Source of the DNA: Curtobacterium sp. MCBD17_013
Lineage (GTDB): Bacteria; Actinomycetota; Actinomycetes; Actinomycetales; Microbacteriaceae
Direction of reading: 5' to 3'
Length of the DNA: 64,000 nt
NCBI RefSeq assembly: GCF_003234565.1
Contig: NZ_QKTU01000002.1
Span: forward strand, 186,001 to 250,000
The notes beneath the pieces were generated by a model. The model was not told where the DNA came from and did no database searches. It worked only from the letters and a program-made list of their open reading frames with translations. The position numbers were made by a program, and so were the translations under genes. Below, piece by piece: positions 1 to 10,866 of the stretch (positions are counted from its first letter, which is position 1; each line of letters begins with the position of its first letter).

Positions 1-1794
1 CACGGACCCGAAGTGCTTGAGGAGACCGTTGACGCGCGTCGGACCGAGGCCGGGGATCTCGGCGAGCCGACTCCGGACATCGCGCTTGCGCCGTGTCCGC
101 TGGTGGGTGATCGCGAACCGGTGCGCCTCGTCACGGATCCGCTGGATCAGGAACAACGCCTCGGAGTTCCGCGGCAGGATCACCGGGAAGTCATCGCCCG
201 GTAACCAGATTTCCTCCAGGCGCTTGGCGATCCCGCACAGCGCGATGTCCGTGACGCCGGCGTCGGCCATCGCCCGGGCAGCGGCCTCGACCTGCGGCTG
301 ACCGCCGTCGACGATGAGCAGCTGCGGTCGGTACGCGAACCGCTTGGTGCGTGCGCCCTGCTCGACGACCTCGTCGCTGGTCGGGTCCGCCACGGTCGGG
401 AGGTCGGCGTCCTCGTCAAGCCGCGCGAGGCGTCGTGACAGCACCTGGTACATGCTGTCCGTGTCGTCACGGGACTCGGCGATCGTGTAGCGCCGGTACT
501 GGTCCTTCCGTGGCAGGCCGTCCTCGAAGACGACCATCGACGCGACGATGTTCGTGCCCTGCAGGTGGGAGATGTCGTAGCACTCCATCCGCAGCGGCGC
601 GTCGGTCATCCCGAGGGCGTCCTGGATGTCGGCGAGCGCGGCGGAGCGGGTCGTGTAGTCGGCCGACCGCTTGGTCTTGTACAGCCTCAGGGCCTGGGCC
701 GCGTTGACCGTCGCGGTCTTCGCCAGGCCGGCACGGTCACCACGCTGGGCTGTGCTGAGTCGTACCGCGCGGCCACCACGCTGTTCGGACAGCCAGGTCT
801 CGAGGGCGTCGGCGTCCTCGGGCAGCGCCGGGACGACGACCTCGCGCGGCGGCTCCTCGGCTCCCGCGTACACGCTCTGCACGATCTGCTCGACGAGCTC
901 GCCGGTGCTGATGTCGAGCTCCTTGTCGACCACCCAGCCCCGCACGCCTCGGATCCGGCCACCCCGCACCGTGAACTGCTGGACCGCGGCCGCGAGTTCG
1001 TCCTCGGCGACACCGAACAGGTCGAGGTCGACCGAGTCGCGGAGCACGACCGCGCTCTTCTCGAGCACCGCCTCGAGCGCCTCGACCTGGTCGCGGTAGC
1101 GGGCCGCTTCCTCGTAGTGCATGGCGTCGGCGGCGGCTGCCATCCGTGCACGACGTTCGCTGATGACCCGCCGGTCGTAGCTGCCCATGAAGCGGACGAA
1201 CTCCTCGACGATCGCCCGGTGCTCCTCGATCGACACCCGACCGGAGCACGGACCGCCGCACTTGCCGATCTGCCCCGGGAAACAGGGCCGCCCGGTCTGC
1301 ATCGCGCGCTTGTAGCTCGAGTCCGAACAGGTGCGGATCGGGAACACCTTGATCATCAGGTCGATCGTGTCGTGCACCGCCCAGATCTTCGGGTACGGCC
1401 CGAAGTACTTGGCGCCCCGGATCTTCCGGTTCCGCGTGACCATGACCCGAGGGGCTTCGTCCCCGAGGGTGATCGCCATGTACGGGTACGACTTGTCGTC
1501 CCGGAACTTGACGTTGAAGGGCGGATCGAACTCCTTGATCCACGTGTACTCGAGCTGGAGGGCCTCGATCTCGCTCCCCACCACGGTCCACTCGACGCTC
1601 GCCGCCGTGAGGACCATCCGCCGGGTCCGCTCGTGCAGGGTCGGCAGCGGTGCGAAGTAGTTGCTGAGGCGAGCACGGAGGTTCTTCGCCTTGCCGACGT
1701 ACAACACGCGCCCGTCGGCGTCACGCCACCGGTACACGCCCGGGTCGGTCGGGATCTCGCTCGCTCTCGGTCGCCACGGGACGGTGTCCGCCAC
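1..1794 (-). CDS. uvrC: UvrC, excinuclease ABC subunit C (3' end of gene cut off)
   Basis: Makes the 3' and 5' incisions around a lesion in nucleotide excision repair, after recruitment by UvrB. The translation shows the GIY-YIG nuclease near residues 16-95 (GVYRW...[14 protein letters not shown]), four cysteines of the probable Fe-S site ([20 protein letters not shown]), a UVR motif ([11 protein letters not shown]), the RNase H-like second nuclease ([20 protein letters not shown]) and the beginning of the helix-hairpin-helix tail ([13 protein letters not shown]). The reading frame runs off the left window edge after about 598 codons, so only the C-terminal tail is missing. The GTG start directly abuts the uvrA stop codon. 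A strong Shine-Dalgarno GGAGGT lies 7 nt upstream inside the end of uvrA, which settles the start and implies co-transcription with uvrA. Confidence 0.97.
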   Translation of the reverse strand, partial: MADTVPWRPRASEIPTDPGVYRWRDADGRVLYVGKAKNLRARLSNYFAPLPTLHERTRRMVLTAASVEWTVVGSEIEALQLEYTWIKEFDPPFNVKFRDDKSYPYMAITLGDEAPRVMVTRNRKIRGAKYFGPYPKIWAVHDTIDLMIKVFPIRTCSDSSYKRAMQTGRPCFPGQIGKCGGPCSGRVSIEEHRAIVEEFVRFMGSYDRRVISERRARMAAAADAMHYEEAARYRDQVEALEAVLEKSAVVLRDSVDLDLFGVAEDELAAAVQQFTVRGGRIRGVRGWVVDKELDISTGELVEQIVQSVYAGAEEPPREVVVPALPEDADALETWLSEQRGGRAVRLSTAQRGDRAGLAKTATVNAAQALRLYKTKRSADYTTRSAALADIQDALGMTDAPLRMECYDISHLQGTNIVASMVVFEDGLPRKDQYRRYTIAESRDDTDSMYQVLSRRLARLDEDADLPTVADPTSDEVVEQGARTKRFAYRPQLLIVDGGQPQVEAAARAMADAGVTDIALCGIAKRLEEIWLPGDDFPVILPRNSEALFLIQRIRDEAHRFAITHQRTRRKRDVRSRLAEIPGLGPTRVNGLLKHFGSV

Positions 1795-4700
1795 CTACCG
1801 GACCTCCGCCGCGACCCGACTGCGTCCGGCCACGTGGTCCGCCGACCGACGGTCGACCGCACGCTGCGCGCCCACTCGGGCGTCCTGGGCATCGAAGATC
1901 TCGCGGAGGAACACGCCCGTGTGACTCTCCGGCACGTCCGCGACGTGTTCCGGCGTCCCCGTGGCGAGCACCGTGCCACCACCCGACCCGCCCTCAGGGC
2001 CCATGTCGACGATCCAGTCCGCCGACTTGATGACGTCGAGGTTGTGCTCGATCGTGATGACCGTGTTGCCCTTGTCGACGAGCCCCTGCAGCACGAGCAG
2101 GAGCTTGCGGACGTCCTCGAAGTGGAGTCCGGTCGTCGGCTCGTCGAGCACGTACACGGTCCGCCCGTTCGAGCGACGCTGCAGTTCGGTCGCGAGCTTG
2201 ACGCGCTGGGCCTCACCACCGGAGAGCGTCGTGGCACTCTGACCGAGACGCACGTACCCGAGTCCGACGTCGACGAGGGTCTTCATGTAGCGGTGGATCG
2301 CCGAGATCGGCTCGAAGAACTCGGCCGCCTCGCTGATCGGCATCTCGAGCACCTCGGAGATGTTCTTGCCCTTGTAGTGGACCTGCAGGGTCTCGCGGTT
2401 GTAGCGCGCACCGCCACAGACCTCGCACGTCACGTAGACGTCCGGCAGGAAGTTCATCTCGATCTTGATCGTGCCGTCGCCCGCGCAGTTCTCGCAGCGC
2501 CCGCCCTTGACGTTGAAGCTGAAGCGACCGGGCCCGTAGCCGCGGGTCTTGGCCTCTTGCGTCTCGGCGAACAGGTTCCGGATCCGGTCGAACACACCGG
2601 TGTACGTCGCGGGGTTCGACCGCGGGGTCCGGCCGATGGGCGCCTGGTCGACGTGCACGACCTTGTCGAGCTGGTCGAGGCCCTTCACGCGGGTGTGCTT
2701 GCCCGGGATGTGTCGAGCACCGTTGAGCTGGTTGGCAAGCACCTTGTAGAGGATGTCGTTGACGAGCGTCGACTTGCCGGAACCACTGACCCCGGTGACG
2801 GCCGTGAACACCCCGAGGGGGAACTGCACCTCGACGTCCTTCAGGTTGTTCGCCCGCGCCCCCTGGACGGTGATGACGCGCTTCCGGTCGACGCGACGAC
2901 GCTCTGCAGGGAGCTCGATGGCACGACGCCCCGCGAGGTAGTCCCCGGTCGTCGAACCGCGGTTGTCGAGCAGCTCCTGGTACGGCCCCGAGTGCACGAT
3001 CCGACCGCCGTTCACGCCCGCACCCGGGCCGACGTCGACGATCCAGTCGGCCGTCCGGATCGTGTCCTCGTCGTGCTCCACGACGATCAGCGTGTTCCCG
3101 AGGTCGCGCAGCTTGACCAGGGTGTCGATGAGACGCCGGTTGTCCCGCTGGTGCAGGCCGATGCTCGGCTCGTCGAGCACGTACAGCACGCCGGTCAGGC
3201 CCGAGCCGATCTGCGTCGCCAAGCGGATCCGCTGGGCCTCCCCGCCGGAGAGCGACCCTGCACCACGAGACAGGGTCAGGTACGACAGCCCCACCTCGAG
3301 CAGGAACTCGAGGCGCGCGCGGATCTCGCGCAGCACGGCGGCCGCGATGTGGGCCTCCCGAGGGGTGAGGGCGAGCGACTCCATGAAGGCGTGGGAGTCC
3401 TCCAGGCTGAGGTCGCAGACGTCGGCGATGCTCCGGTCCGCGACCGTCACGGCGAGCACCTCGGGCTTGAGGCGCGTGCCGTCGCAGACGGGACACGAGA
3501 CCTCGCGGAGGTACCCCTGGAACCGCTGGCGCTGCGCGTCGGTCTCGGCCTCGCCGTACTTGCGCTCGATGTAGGGCATCACGCCCTCGAAACCACTGGT
3601 GTAGCGCATCTCACGGCCGAACCGGTTGCGCCAGGACACCGACACCTCGAAGTCCTTGCCCGTCAGGATGGCTGCCTGGACGGTGGGGTCGAGCTGGTTC
3701 CACGGGGTGTCGAGCCGGAACCCGAGCTCCTTGCCGAGTCCCTGCAGGAGCTTCTCGAAGTAGCTGTAGAGGCCGCCCGTCCCCGTCCACGGCAGGACGA
3801 CGCCGTCGGCGAGGCTCGCCTCGGGGTCGCCGAGCACGAGGTCCGGATCGACCGACATCCGTGTACCGAGGCCGGAGCACTCGGGGCATGCTCCGAACGG
3901 CGCGTTGAACGAGAACGTCCGGGGCTCGATCTCGGTGAGGGCGAGCGGGTGGTTGTTCGGGCACGAGAGGTTCTCGGAGTAGGTCCGAACCGCACCGGGG
4001 CCCTCGTGGTCGACGAGGTCGATCGAGACGGTGCCGCCGGTGAGCCGGAGTGCGGTCTCGAGGGAGTCGGTCAGGCGCCCGAGGACGTCGTCCGACGCGA
4101 CGAGGCGGTCGACGATGACCGCGATGTCGTGCTTGACCTGCTTCTTCAACGTGGGCGGTGTGCTCAGTTGCACGCGCTCGCCGTCGACGATGGCCCGCGC
4201 GTACCCGGAGGCCGCGAGTTCCTGGAAGAGGTCGACGAACTCGCCCTTCTTCTTCGACACGATGGGTGCCAGCACCTGGAACCGCGTACCGGTCTCGAGC
4301 GTCATCAACTGGTCGGCGATCTGCTGCACCGACTGCTTGCTGATCACCTCGCCACACACCGGGCAGTGCGGAATGCCGATGCGCGCCCACAGCAGCCGCA
4401 TGTAGTCGTAGACCTCGGTGATCGTCCCGACCGTCGAGCGCGGGTTGCGGTTCGTCGACTTCTGGTCGATCGACACGGCGGGGCTGAGTCCCTCGATGAA
4501 ATCCACGTCGGGACGATCCACCTGCCCGAGGAACTGGCGCGCGTACGCCGACAGCGACTCGACGTACCGACGCTGCCCCTCGGCGAAGATCGTGTCGAAC
4601 GCGAGCGAGGACTTGCCCGAGCCGGACAGACCCGTGAACACGACGAGGGAGTCCCGCGGGATCTCGAGGTCGACGTCCCGCAGGTTGTGCACGCGCGCAC

Positions 4701-4824
4701 CCCGGACGCTGAGCGTCGAGGTCGAGGTCCCGGAGATGCTGGCGCCGGGGACGTGCGGCTCGCCGGGCTGCCCGAAGGCCGCCAGATCGGAGGAAGGAGT
4801 ACCGCGGTCGGAGGTGATGGTCAT
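1795..4824 (-). CDS. uvrA: UvrA, excinuclease ABC subunit A
   Basis: ATP-driven damage sensor of nucleotide excision repair; loads UvrB at lesions. About 1009 residues, slightly longer than the usual 940-1000. It has two ABC ATPase halves: Walker A motifs GLSGSGKSS and GVSGSGKST, and signatures [12 protein letters not shown] and [12 protein letters not shown]. Zinc modules are visible: CPVCGEV, the CPNNH...CPECSGLG pair, and CENCAGDG...CEVCGG. The frame stays open upstream to 5097, but that extension is arginine-rich and unlike the family. I chose the ATG at 4824 (MTITSDRG) because a -10-like TAGAAT sits 7 nt upstream, suggesting a leaderless transcript. An alternative ATG at 4854 is possible. 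The uvrC start immediately follows the stop codon. Confidence 0.97.
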   Translation of the reverse strand: MTITSDRGTPSSDLAAFGQPGEPHVPGASISGTSTSTLSVRGARVHNLRDVDLEIPRDSLVVFTGLSGSGKSSLAFDTIFAEGQRRYVESLSAYARQFLGQVDRPDVDFIEGLSPAVSIDQKSTNRNPRSTVGTITEVYDYMRLLWARIGIPHCPVCGEVISKQSVQQIADQLMTLETGTRFQVLAPIVSKKKGEFVDLFQELAASGYARAIVDGERVQLSTPPTLKKQVKHDIAVIVDRLVASDDVLGRLTDSLETALRLTGGTVSIDLVDHEGPGAVRTYSENLSCPNNHPLALTEIEPRTFSFNAPFGACPECSGLGTRMSVDPDLVLGDPEASLADGVVLPWTGTGGLYSYFEKLLQGLGKELGFRLDTPWNQLDPTVQAAILTGKDFEVSVSWRNRFGREMRYTSGFEGVMPYIERKYGEAETDAQRQRFQGYLREVSCPVCDGTRLKPEVLAVTVADRSIADVCDLSLEDSHAFMESLALTPREAHIAAAVLREIRARLEFLLEVGLSYLTLSRGAGSLSGGEAQRIRLATQIGSGLTGVLYVLDEPSIGLHQRDNRRLIDTLVKLRDLGNTLIVVEHDEDTIRTADWIVDVGPGAGVNGGRIVHSGPYQELLDNRGSTTGDYLAGRRAIELPAERRRVDRKRVITVQGARANNLKDVEVQFPLGVFTAVTGVSGSGKSTLVNDILYKVLANQLNGARHIPGKHTRVKGLDQLDKVVHVDQAPIGRTPRSNPATYTGVFDRIRNLFAETQEAKTRGYGPGRFSFNVKGGRCENCAGDGTIKIEMNFLPDVYVTCEVCGGARYNRETLQVHYKGKNISEVLEMPISEAAEFFEPISAIHRYMKTLVDVGLGYVRLGQSATTLSGGEAQRVKLATELQRRSNGRTVYVLDEPTTGLHFEDVRKLLLVLQGLVDKGNTVITIEHNLDVIKSADWIVDMGPEGGSGGGTVLATGTPEHVADVPESHTGVFLREIFDAQDARVGAQRAVDRRSADHVAGRSRVAAEVR

Positions 4825-4831
4825 CACCTCG

Positions 4832-4837
4832 ATTCTA
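4832..4837 (-). promoter_or_regulatory. -10 element of uvrA (leaderless)
   Basis: TAGAAT on the minus strand, followed by CGAGGTG and then the chosen ATG. The 7-nt distance would put the transcription start on or next to the start codon. No convincing -35 box or LexA-type palindrome was found upstream. Confidence 0.5.
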
Positions 4838-4927
4838 CGAAGCCCGTCTGACATCCGGCCCGCCCCGCGCGTCCCACGGGGTTCGCCCCTCGCGGACAGC
4901 GGCGGCCGGCCCGGCACACGTCCGGGG

Positions 4928-5842
4928 TCAGACCGACGTGACGGCGGGCTCGCGACCCACGACCGCCGCCGAGGCCTCCCAGAGGCGCGCCGCCGCGGTG
5001 CGATCGTGGGCATGGGGTTCCGCGGGGACGACGGTCGCCCCTCCGCGCAACTGGAACCATCCGTCCGGGCCCCAGTACGCGCCGGATCGGACGTCATCGC
5101 CCACCGCGGCGTGCACGAGCGGTACGGCCCCTGCGTCCTTGCCCTGCGCGACCAGACGGCCCCCGACGCGGAGCCACGGTGCTCCGGGTCCGGACGGCAC
5201 GACCCCCGGACGCGACGGCGACAGCGAGTCGAGCGCGAGACCCGGGTGCGCCACGACGCTCCGCACGGAGGAGCCGCTGTCCGCGAGACGCTGGGCGAGC
5301 TCGAACCCGAACAGCATCACGGCGAGCTTGCTCCGCGCGTACTGGAGGTAGTTCACGTAGGGATCCGCCCGGAAGGGGTCCCGCCCGTCGAGCCGGACCC
5401 AGCGGTGGCTGATGCTCCCGACGTGCACCACGCGACCCGCCGTCCGCTCGAGCAGCGGCAGCACCTGCGCCGTCAAGGCGAAGTGCCCGAGGTGGTTCGT
5501 CCCGATCTGCAGCTCGATCCCCTGGGCGGTGCGACGTTCCCGGCGCGACCCCACGACCCCCGCGTTGTTCACGAGGGCGTCGACCGGTCCGAGACCGGCG
5601 ATGGCGTCGGCCGCCTCCGTGACGCTCCTGAGGTCGGCCAGGTCGACGAGGACCTGCGCGATCGATGCGTCCGGTGCCGCGCGACGGATCGCCTGCTCGG
5701 CTCGCGCAGCGCGCTCCCGGTCGCGGCACGCGAGCACGACGCGGTGCCCCGCCACGGCGAGCTGCTCGGCCGTGAAGTACCCGAGGCCCGCACTCGCCCC
5801 CGTCACGACGACGGTGCGCCGGACCGCCGGATCACCGGACAT
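4928..5842 (-). CDS. Short-chain dehydrogenase/reductase (SDR)
   Basis: NAD(P)-dependent oxidoreductase of unknown substrate, 304 residues. It has the Rossmann motif TGASAGLG near residue 14, the NNAG motif, a catalytic serine in the GSISH segment and the YxxxK pair in YARSK. Length and the WW-domain-oxidoreductase/retinol-dehydrogenase style fit extended classical SDRs. The ATG start lies 11 nt inside the end of uvrB, with GGAGG 9 nt upstream, so it is translationally coupled to uvrB. It probably shares that transcript although it has no obvious role in repair. Function beyond the family cannot be read from the sequence. Confidence 0.85.
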   Translation of the reverse strand: MSGDPAVRRTVVVTGASAGLGYFTAEQLAVAGHRVVLACRDRERAARAEQAIRRAAPDASIAQVLVDLADLRSVTEAADAIAGLGPVDALVNNAGVVGSRRERRTAQGIELQIGTNHLGHFALTAQVLPLLERTAGRVVHVGSISHRWVRLDGRDPFRADPYVNYLQYARSKLAVMLFGFELAQRLADSGSSVRSVVAHPGLALDSLSPSRPGVVPSGPGAPWLRVGGRLVAQGKDAGAVPLVHAAVGDDVRSGAYWGPDGWFQLRGGATVVPAEPHAHDRTAAARLWEASAAVVGREPAVTSV

Positions 5843-7916
5843 GTCCGGCGGCCTCCATCTGTCGCAGGGCCTTCTTCAGGTCCTGGACCTCGTCACGGAG
5901 CCGCGCTGCCAGCTCGAACTTCAGCTCGCCGGCCGCCTGCAGCATCTGCTCGTTGAGGTCCGCGATCGTCGACTCCAGTTGGCTCGCACCCTCCGCCGCG
6001 AGGCCTTCGCGGCGGAGGTTCGGCGTGGGCGAGCGACGGGCGTCGCCGGCCCCGCGGCGCTCCAGGAGCTCGCGGGTGTCGGCGCCCTCGCGCGCGAGGA
6101 CCTCGGTGATGTCCGCGATCTTCTTGCGGAGCGGCTGCGGGTCGATCCCACGCTCGGTGTTGTAGGCGATCTGCTTCTCGCGACGCCGCTCGGTCTCGTC
6201 GAGCGCCTGCCGCATCGAGTCCGTGATCTTGTCGGCGTACATGTGGACCTCACCGCTGACGTTGCGGGCGGCACGACCGATCGTCTGGATGAGCGAGGTG
6301 GACGACCGGAGGAAGCCCTCTTTGTCGGCGTCGAGGATCGCGACGAGCGACACCTCGGGCAGGTCGAGCCCCTCGCGCAGCAAGTTGATGCCGACGAGCA
6401 CGTCGTACACGCCCTGCCGCAGTTCGGTCAGCAGCTCGACACGCTTCAGCGTGTCGACGTCCGAGTGCAGGTAGCGGACACGCACGCCCGCGTTCCCGAG
6501 GAAGTCCGTGAGCTCCTCGGCCATGCGCTTGGTCAGGGTGGTCACGAGGACGCGTTCGTCCCGGTCCACACGGATGCGGATCTCCTCGAGCAGGTCGTCG
6601 ATCTGCCCCTCGCTCGGTTTGATCACGATCTGCGGGTCGACGAGCCCCGTCGGCCGGATGATCTGCTCCACCACGCTGTCGGTCACACCCAGCTCGTAGC
6701 GGCCGGGCGTCGCCGACAGGTAGACCTTCTGACCGACGCGGTCGAGGAACTCCTCCCACGTCAGCGGGCGGTTGTCCATCGCGCTCGGCAGCCGGAACCC
6801 GTGCTCCACGAGCGTGCGCTTGCGTGACGCGTCGCCTTCGTACATGGCGCCGATCTGCGGCACGGTGACGTGCGACTCGTCGATGACGACGAGGAAGTCG
6901 TCCGGGAAGTAGTCGATCAGGCAGTGGGGCGCCTCGCCGGGGGCGCGGCCGTCGATGTGACGCGAGTAGTTCTCGATGCCGCTGCAGAACCCGATCTGCT
7001 CCATCATCTCGATGTCGAACGTCGTGCGCATGCGCAGCCGCTGGGCCTCGAGCAGCTTGCCCTGCTGCTCGAGTTCGGCCAGGCGCTCTGCCAGTTCCTC
7101 CTTGATGGTGCCGATCGCGCGGTGCATCACGTCGGTGGCGGCGACGTAGTGCGAGCCGGGGAACACGGTCACCGCGGGCAGCTCCTTCACGACATTGCCC
7201 GTGAGCGGGTGCAGCGCCGTCAGGGCCTCGATCTCGTCGCCGAACATCTCGATGCGGATCGCGAGTTCCTCGTACACGGGGATGATCTCGATCGTGTCGC
7301 CACGCACGCGGAACGTGCCCCGGGCGAAGTCGACATCGTTGCGCTGGTACTGCATGGCCACGAAGCGGCGCACGAGCGTGTCCCGCGAGATCTGCTGTCC
7401 CACCTGCAGCGCGAGGGACGCGTTCATGTACTGCTCCGGCGTACCGAGGCCGTAGATGCAGGACACCGTCGAGACGACCACGGTGTCCCTGCGGCTCAGC
7501 AGGGAGTTCGTCGTCGAGTGCCGGAGCCGCTCGACCTCGGCGTTGATCGACGAGTCCTTCTCGATGAAGGTGTCGGTCTGCGGGACGTACGCCTCGGGCT
7601 GGTAGTAGTCGTAGTACGAGACGAAGTACTCGACCGCGTTGTTCGGGAGCAGACCGCGGAACTCGTTGGCGAGCTGCGCGGCGAGCGTCTTGTTGTGGGC
7701 GAGCACCAGGGTCGGCCGTTGCACCTGCTCGATGAGCCACGCGGTGGTCGCCGACTTGCCCGTCCCCGTGGCGCCGAGCAGGACCACGTCCGTCTCGCCC
7801 GCGTTGATCCGCCCCGCGAGTTCCGCGATGGCGGCCGGCTGGTCACCGCTGGGCTCGTACTCGGAGATGACCTCGAACCGACGGAGGGCTCGGGTGGGTT
7901 CGATCATCGTGGTCAT
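5832..7916 (-). CDS. uvrB: UvrB, excinuclease ABC subunit B
   Basis: DNA-opening and damage-verification factor of nucleotide excision repair; receives DNA from UvrA and recruits UvrC. 694 residues (usual 660-720). It has Walker [12 protein letters not shown], the beta-hairpin region [20 protein letters not shown], the DESH Walker B box, helicase motif [11 protein letters not shown] and a C-terminal UVR domain ([24 protein letters not shown]) that contacts UvrC. The ATG at 7916 is preceded by a -10-like TAGCAT at 7 nt, so the message is probably leaderless. The downstream SDR gene overlaps its end by 11 nt. Confidence 0.98.
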   Translation of the reverse strand: MTTMIEPTRALRRFEVISEYEPSGDQPAAIAELAGRINAGETDVVLLGATGTGKSATTAWLIEQVQRPTLVLAHNKTLAAQLANEFRGLLPNNAVEYFVSYYDYYQPEAYVPQTDTFIEKDSSINAEVERLRHSTTNSLLSRRDTVVVSTVSCIYGLGTPEQYMNASLALQVGQQISRDTLVRRFVAMQYQRNDVDFARGTFRVRGDTIEIIPVYEELAIRIEMFGDEIEALTALHPLTGNVVKELPAVTVFPGSHYVAATDVMHRAIGTIKEELAERLAELEQQGKLLEAQRLRMRTTFDIEMMEQIGFCSGIENYSRHIDGRAPGEAPHCLIDYFPDDFLVVIDESHVTVPQIGAMYEGDASRKRTLVEHGFRLPSAMDNRPLTWEEFLDRVGQKVYLSATPGRYELGVTDSVVEQIIRPTGLVDPQIVIKPSEGQIDDLLEEIRIRVDRDERVLVTTLTKRMAEELTDFLGNAGVRVRYLHSDVDTLKRVELLTELRQGVYDVLVGINLLREGLDLPEVSLVAILDADKEGFLRSSTSLIQTIGRAARNVSGEVHMYADKITDSMRQALDETERRREKQIAYNTERGIDPQPLRKKIADITEVLAREGADTRELLERRGAGDARRSPTPNLRREGLAAEGASQLESTIADLNEQMLQAAGELKFELAARLRDEVQDLKKALRQMEAAGHVR

Positions 7917-7923
7917 GCCGTCG

Positions 7924-7929
7924 ATGCTA
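7924..7929 (-). promoter_or_regulatory. -10 element of uvrB (leaderless)
   Basis: TAGCAT on the minus strand, then CGACGGC, then the uvrB ATG. Spacing is 7 nt, identical to that in front of uvrA. I saw no clear -35 box and no LexA box in the 193-bp divergent spacer shared with the MFS gene. Confidence 0.5.
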
Positions 7930-8109
7930 AGCGCGACGACCGACAGCGGCCCGACTGGTTCGCGGCAGGCTGATCGCTCGCGCGTATCCTGGGGTGATCA
8001 CGCTCCAAGATGGCTGATAGGGACCGGCGATACCGTGATCGACCGTGGGGAGGCGCTCAGGTCGTCGGCTCCACCGCTCCCCCGCTCACTCCGAAGAACA
8101 GGACCCGCG

Positions 8110-9444
8110 ATGACCACCGCAGCGAAACCGGCCGCGGCCCCCGTACCCGTCAAGGCGAGCCCCTTCCGCGGACGCCTCCGCGGACGGGTCCTGCTCCTGC
8201 TCTGCGTCATGTACGCGATCTCGTACGTCGACCGGACGAACATCTCGACCGCCCTCCCCGAGATGGCGAAGGACCTGGACCTGTCGACGACGGCGCAGGG
8301 TGCGATCGTGTCCGCGTTCGCGCTCCCCTACGCCTTCGTCCAGATGGGCGGCGGCTGGCTCGGCGAGAAGATCGGTCCGCGCCGCTCGCTCCTCGCCATC
8401 GGTGTCCTCTGGGGCGTCGCGACGATCTGGACGGGCCTCGCGGGCGGCGTCCTCAGTCTCTTCCTCGCTCGCGCACTCCTCGGCCTCACCGAGGGATCCG
8501 CGTTCCCCACCGCGACGCAGGCGATGAGCCGGTGGATCCCCCGGGACCGCAACGGGTTCGCCCAGGGGATCGTGCACTCCGCCTCACGGCTCGGCAACGC
8601 CCTCGCCCCACTCCTCGTCGCGGCGATCATCGCCGCCGCCGGCTGGCGCGAGTCCTTCATCTACGTCGGCCTGCTCAGCGCCATCTGGGCGGGATTCTGG
8701 TGGTTCCTCTTCCGCGATCGTCCGGAGACCGCACCCGGCATCTCGCAGCGGGAGCTGGACGAACTCCCGCCCGCCCAGGTCCGCGCCACGCGTCCGCCGG
8801 TCCCGTGGCGCCAGCTCATCAAGCAGATCCTGCCGGTCTCGTTCGTCGACTTCGGCTACGGCTGGACGCTCTGGGTGTTCCTCACCTGGATCCCGTCGTT
8901 CCTCGCCGACTCCTACCACCTCCCGCTCACGACGTACGCCGGCTACACGTCGGTGATCCTCCTCGCCGGCGTCATCGGCGACACCGTCGGTGGCATCGTC
9001 TCGGACCGACTCATCCGTCGTGCCGGCGACGCGCGCAAGGCCCGTCGCACGGTCCTCCTGATCGGGCTCGTGGGTTCCGCGGTGTGCCTGCTCCCGCTGC
9101 TGTTCTCACACCACCTCTGGCTCGCGTCCGCCTCGCTCATGCTCTCGTTCTTCTTCCTCGAGCTGACGAACGCGAACCTGTGGGCGATCCCGATGGACGT
9201 CGCCCCCCAGTGGTCGGGCACCGCGAGCGGCATGATGAACACCGGCTACGGCTTCGCCGGCGTGTTCTCCCCCATCGTGTTCGGGTGGCTCGTCGGGGTG
9301 TCCGGGTGGCAGTGGCCGTTCGCCCTGTCCGTCGCACTCCTCCTCGGCGCCGCGATCGTCGCCTGGTTCATGAACCCGAGGCGCCTGACGGTCACCGACG
9401 GCGTGCTCGAGATCGGCGTCCCGGCGGCGGAACGCAGCGCCTGA
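8110..9444 (+). CDS. MFS transporter, anion:cation symporter (ACS) family
   Basis: Predicted 12-helix major facilitator, 444 residues, in the cytoplasmic membrane. The start of helix 1 (VMYAISYVDRTNIS) and the loop 2-3 motif (GGWLGEKIGPRRSL) are typical of the glucarate/hexuronate/phthalate ACS group, so a carboxylated sugar or aromatic acid is a likely substrate (inference). The ATG at 8110 has AGGA 6-7 nt upstream; upstream frames lack membrane-protein character. The 193-bp spacer to divergent uvrB contains a possible -10 (TATCCT at 7985-7990) and a short palindrome GTGATCAC at 7994-8001 that might be an operator. A strong terminator follows the gene. Confidence 0.9.
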   Translation: MTTAAKPAAAPVPVKASPFRGRLRGRVLLLLCVMYAISYVDRTNISTALPEMAKDLDLSTTAQGAIVSAFALPYAFVQMGGGWLGEKIGPRRSLLAIGVLWGVATIWTGLAGGVLSLFLARALLGLTEGSAFPTATQAMSRWIPRDRNGFAQGIVHSASRLGNALAPLLVAAIIAAAGWRESFIYVGLLSAIWAGFWWFLFRDRPETAPGISQRELDELPPAQVRATRPPVPWRQLIKQILPVSFVDFGYGWTLWVFLTWIPSFLADSYHLPLTTYAGYTSVILLAGVIGDTVGGIVSDRLIRRAGDARKARRTVLLIGLVGSAVCLLPLLFSHHLWLASASLMLSFFFLELTNANLWAIPMDVAPQWSGTASGMMNTGYGFAGVFSPIVFGWLVGVSGWQWPFALSVALLLGAAIVAWFMNPRRLTVTDGVLEIGVPAAERSA

Positions 9445-9455
9445 GACCACGACGG

Positions 9456-9487
9456 ACGGGCCGTCCCACCTGGGTGGGACGGCCCGT
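9456..9487. terminator. Bidirectional terminator between convergent MFS and acyltransferase genes
   Basis: Perfect 15-bp inverted repeat (arms 9456-9470 and 9473-9487, ACGGGCCGTCCCACC and its complement) separated by 2 nt. It lies 11 bp after the MFS stop and 7 bp after the convergent acyltransferase stop, so it can serve both strands. It has no long T-run, as is common in actinobacteria. Confidence 0.8.
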
Positions 9488-9494
9488 TCGCGGA

Positions 9495-10820
9495 TCACCG
9501 CTCGGCGTGCGACCCGCCGACGTCGTCGGTCTCGCCGACGAGCGCGTCGTCCGGTTCGACTGCCTCGCTCGAGGGCTCGCGTTCCGCGTCGCGGACGGCA
9601 CGAGCCGTCGTCGTGGTCGTACCGCCAGCGGACGCGAGCCGCTCTCGTCCGCGGCGCCGGGCCTCCCGGGCGCCCCGGGACCCGAGCGACGGACGCCCGG
9701 TGAGCGGGATGCTGAGCGGCGTCCAGCGGAACAGTTCGGTGATCGCGACGGCGAGCACGATGACGAGCACGTACGTGACCGGCGTGAGCCACGGCTGCGC
9801 GACATGCCGCTCCAGCCAGCTGTCGCCGTAGAGCAGCAGGAAGATCACGAACGGGTGGCTCAGGAAGATGCCGAACGACCGGTCGGACCCGTAGTCGATG
9901 ACGCGCGCCAGGAGGGTCGAGGGGTCGCGTCGGTCGGCCCACGCCGCGCCGAGCGCGAGGAAGCCCATCCCGATCGCGGCGCTCCAGACGACCTCGATCG
10001 GCTGCAGCGGGGTGCCGGCCGCGTACAGGGACTGGCCGAGGAGCACCTGCCCCGCCCACACGGCGAGGGTGAGCACGCCGACCCCGGTGACCCCCCAGCC
10101 GATGAGTCGCCGACGCACCCGGATCCAGGTGAGGAACGCCTCCGCGTGGTCCGCGGCGACGGCACCCGAGACGATGAAGAAGACGTACATGAAGAAGAAC
10201 TGCTTGCTGTACCCGTGCATCCAGTCGAACGAGTGCGGCCAGTACTTGTACGCGCCGTAGACGACCAGGTTGACCACGAGCGCGACGACCGTCAGCAGCA
10301 CGTGGTGACGGCGCGTGCGTCGGACCAGCCACATGATCGCCGGGAGCAGCAGGTACACCTGCATGGTCACGAGCAGGAAGTACAGGTGGTACATCGCCGT
10401 GCCGGTCACGATCCCGTGCGCGAGGTCCGTCACCAGGAGCGGGACGTCCCCGCGCTCGGTCGCGCTGAGGAGCCACGCCGACCCGACGTACACGAGGGAC
10501 CACGCCAGGTACGGCACACCGACGAGCAGGAACCGCTTCGGCCAGAACTGCGACATCGGCTTGGGTCGCAGTGTGTAGCTGTAGACGAGGACGAACGCCG
10601 TCAGCGAGAAGAACACGAGGCGGGTGAAGTGCAACAGCGCGAGCAGGGCGTAATAGAAGTGGTTGTCCGACGCGGTCGTGTGGCTCGTCGTGTGGACGCC
10701 GATCACACACGCGAAGGTCAGGATCCGCAGGACGTCGACCTCGTACAGGTGACGCGGGCGGCCGTTCTGCCGTGTCGGTGTGGTGACGTTCGTGTCGGTG
10801 GCGGCGGGGGCGGATTGCAC
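9495..10820 (-). CDS. Membrane acyltransferase, acyltransferase-3 (OafA/YrhL) family
   Basis: Integral membrane protein of 441 residues that probably O-acylates a cell-surface sugar or lipid (family knowledge). It has about ten hydrophobic helices, beginning with the family's typical first segment (EVDVLRILTFACVIGVHTT) and ending with SFGIFLSHPFVIFLLL. The last 85 or so residues are a polar, Arg/Thr/Glu-rich cytoplasmic tail. The GTG start at 10820 is preceded by TAGCCT at 6 nt, suggesting a leaderless message. The upstream 40 bp resemble those of the neighbouring ligase gene, so the two may be co-regulated. Substrate unknown. Confidence 0.88.
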   Translation of the reverse strand: MQSAPAATDTNVTTPTRQNGRPRHLYEVDVLRILTFACVIGVHTTSHTTASDNHFYYALLALLHFTRLVFFSLTAFVLVYSYTLRPKPMSQFWPKRFLLVGVPYLAWSLVYVGSAWLLSATERGDVPLLVTDLAHGIVTGTAMYHLYFLLVTMQVYLLLPAIMWLVRRTRRHHVLLTVVALVVNLVVYGAYKYWPHSFDWMHGYSKQFFFMYVFFIVSGAVAADHAEAFLTWIRVRRRLIGWGVTGVGVLTLAVWAGQVLLGQSLYAAGTPLQPIEVVWSAAIGMGFLALGAAWADRRDPSTLLARVIDYGSDRSFGIFLSHPFVIFLLLYGDSWLERHVAQPWLTPVTYVLVIVLAVAITELFRWTPLSIPLTGRPSLGSRGAREARRRGRERLASAGGTTTTTARAVRDAEREPSSEAVEPDDALVGETDDVGGSHAER

Positions 10821-10826
10821 CGCTCA

Positions 10827-10832
10827 AGGCTA
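10827..10832 (-). promoter_or_regulatory. -10 element of the acyltransferase gene (leaderless)
   Basis: TAGCCT, then TGAGCG, then GTG CAA. A TTCATCGG block lies exactly 17 nt upstream of the hexamer. The same block with one change occurs at the same spacing in front of the ligase gene at 12408. Confidence 0.5.
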
Positions 10833-10866
10833 CGGCGTGATCCGATGAAGGTCCCGCAGGCGGTGA

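Noticed and set aside
565-4851. A 1428-codon open frame on the plus strand opposite uvrA and uvrC
   Set aside because: It is a high-GC antisense shadow: composition is Arg/Asp/Val/Leu-rich with no domain, and the opposite strand encodes unmistakable UvrA/UvrC.
4825-5097. Longer UvrA starting at 5097
   Set aside because: The extra 91 residues overlap the SDR gene, are Arg/Ser/Pro-rich and are absent from the family.
4825-8109. LexA (SOS) boxes upstream of uvrA and uvrB
   Set aside because: I looked for the actinobacterial-type palindrome (CGAAC-N4-GTTCG) in both upstream regions and found no match on either strand.
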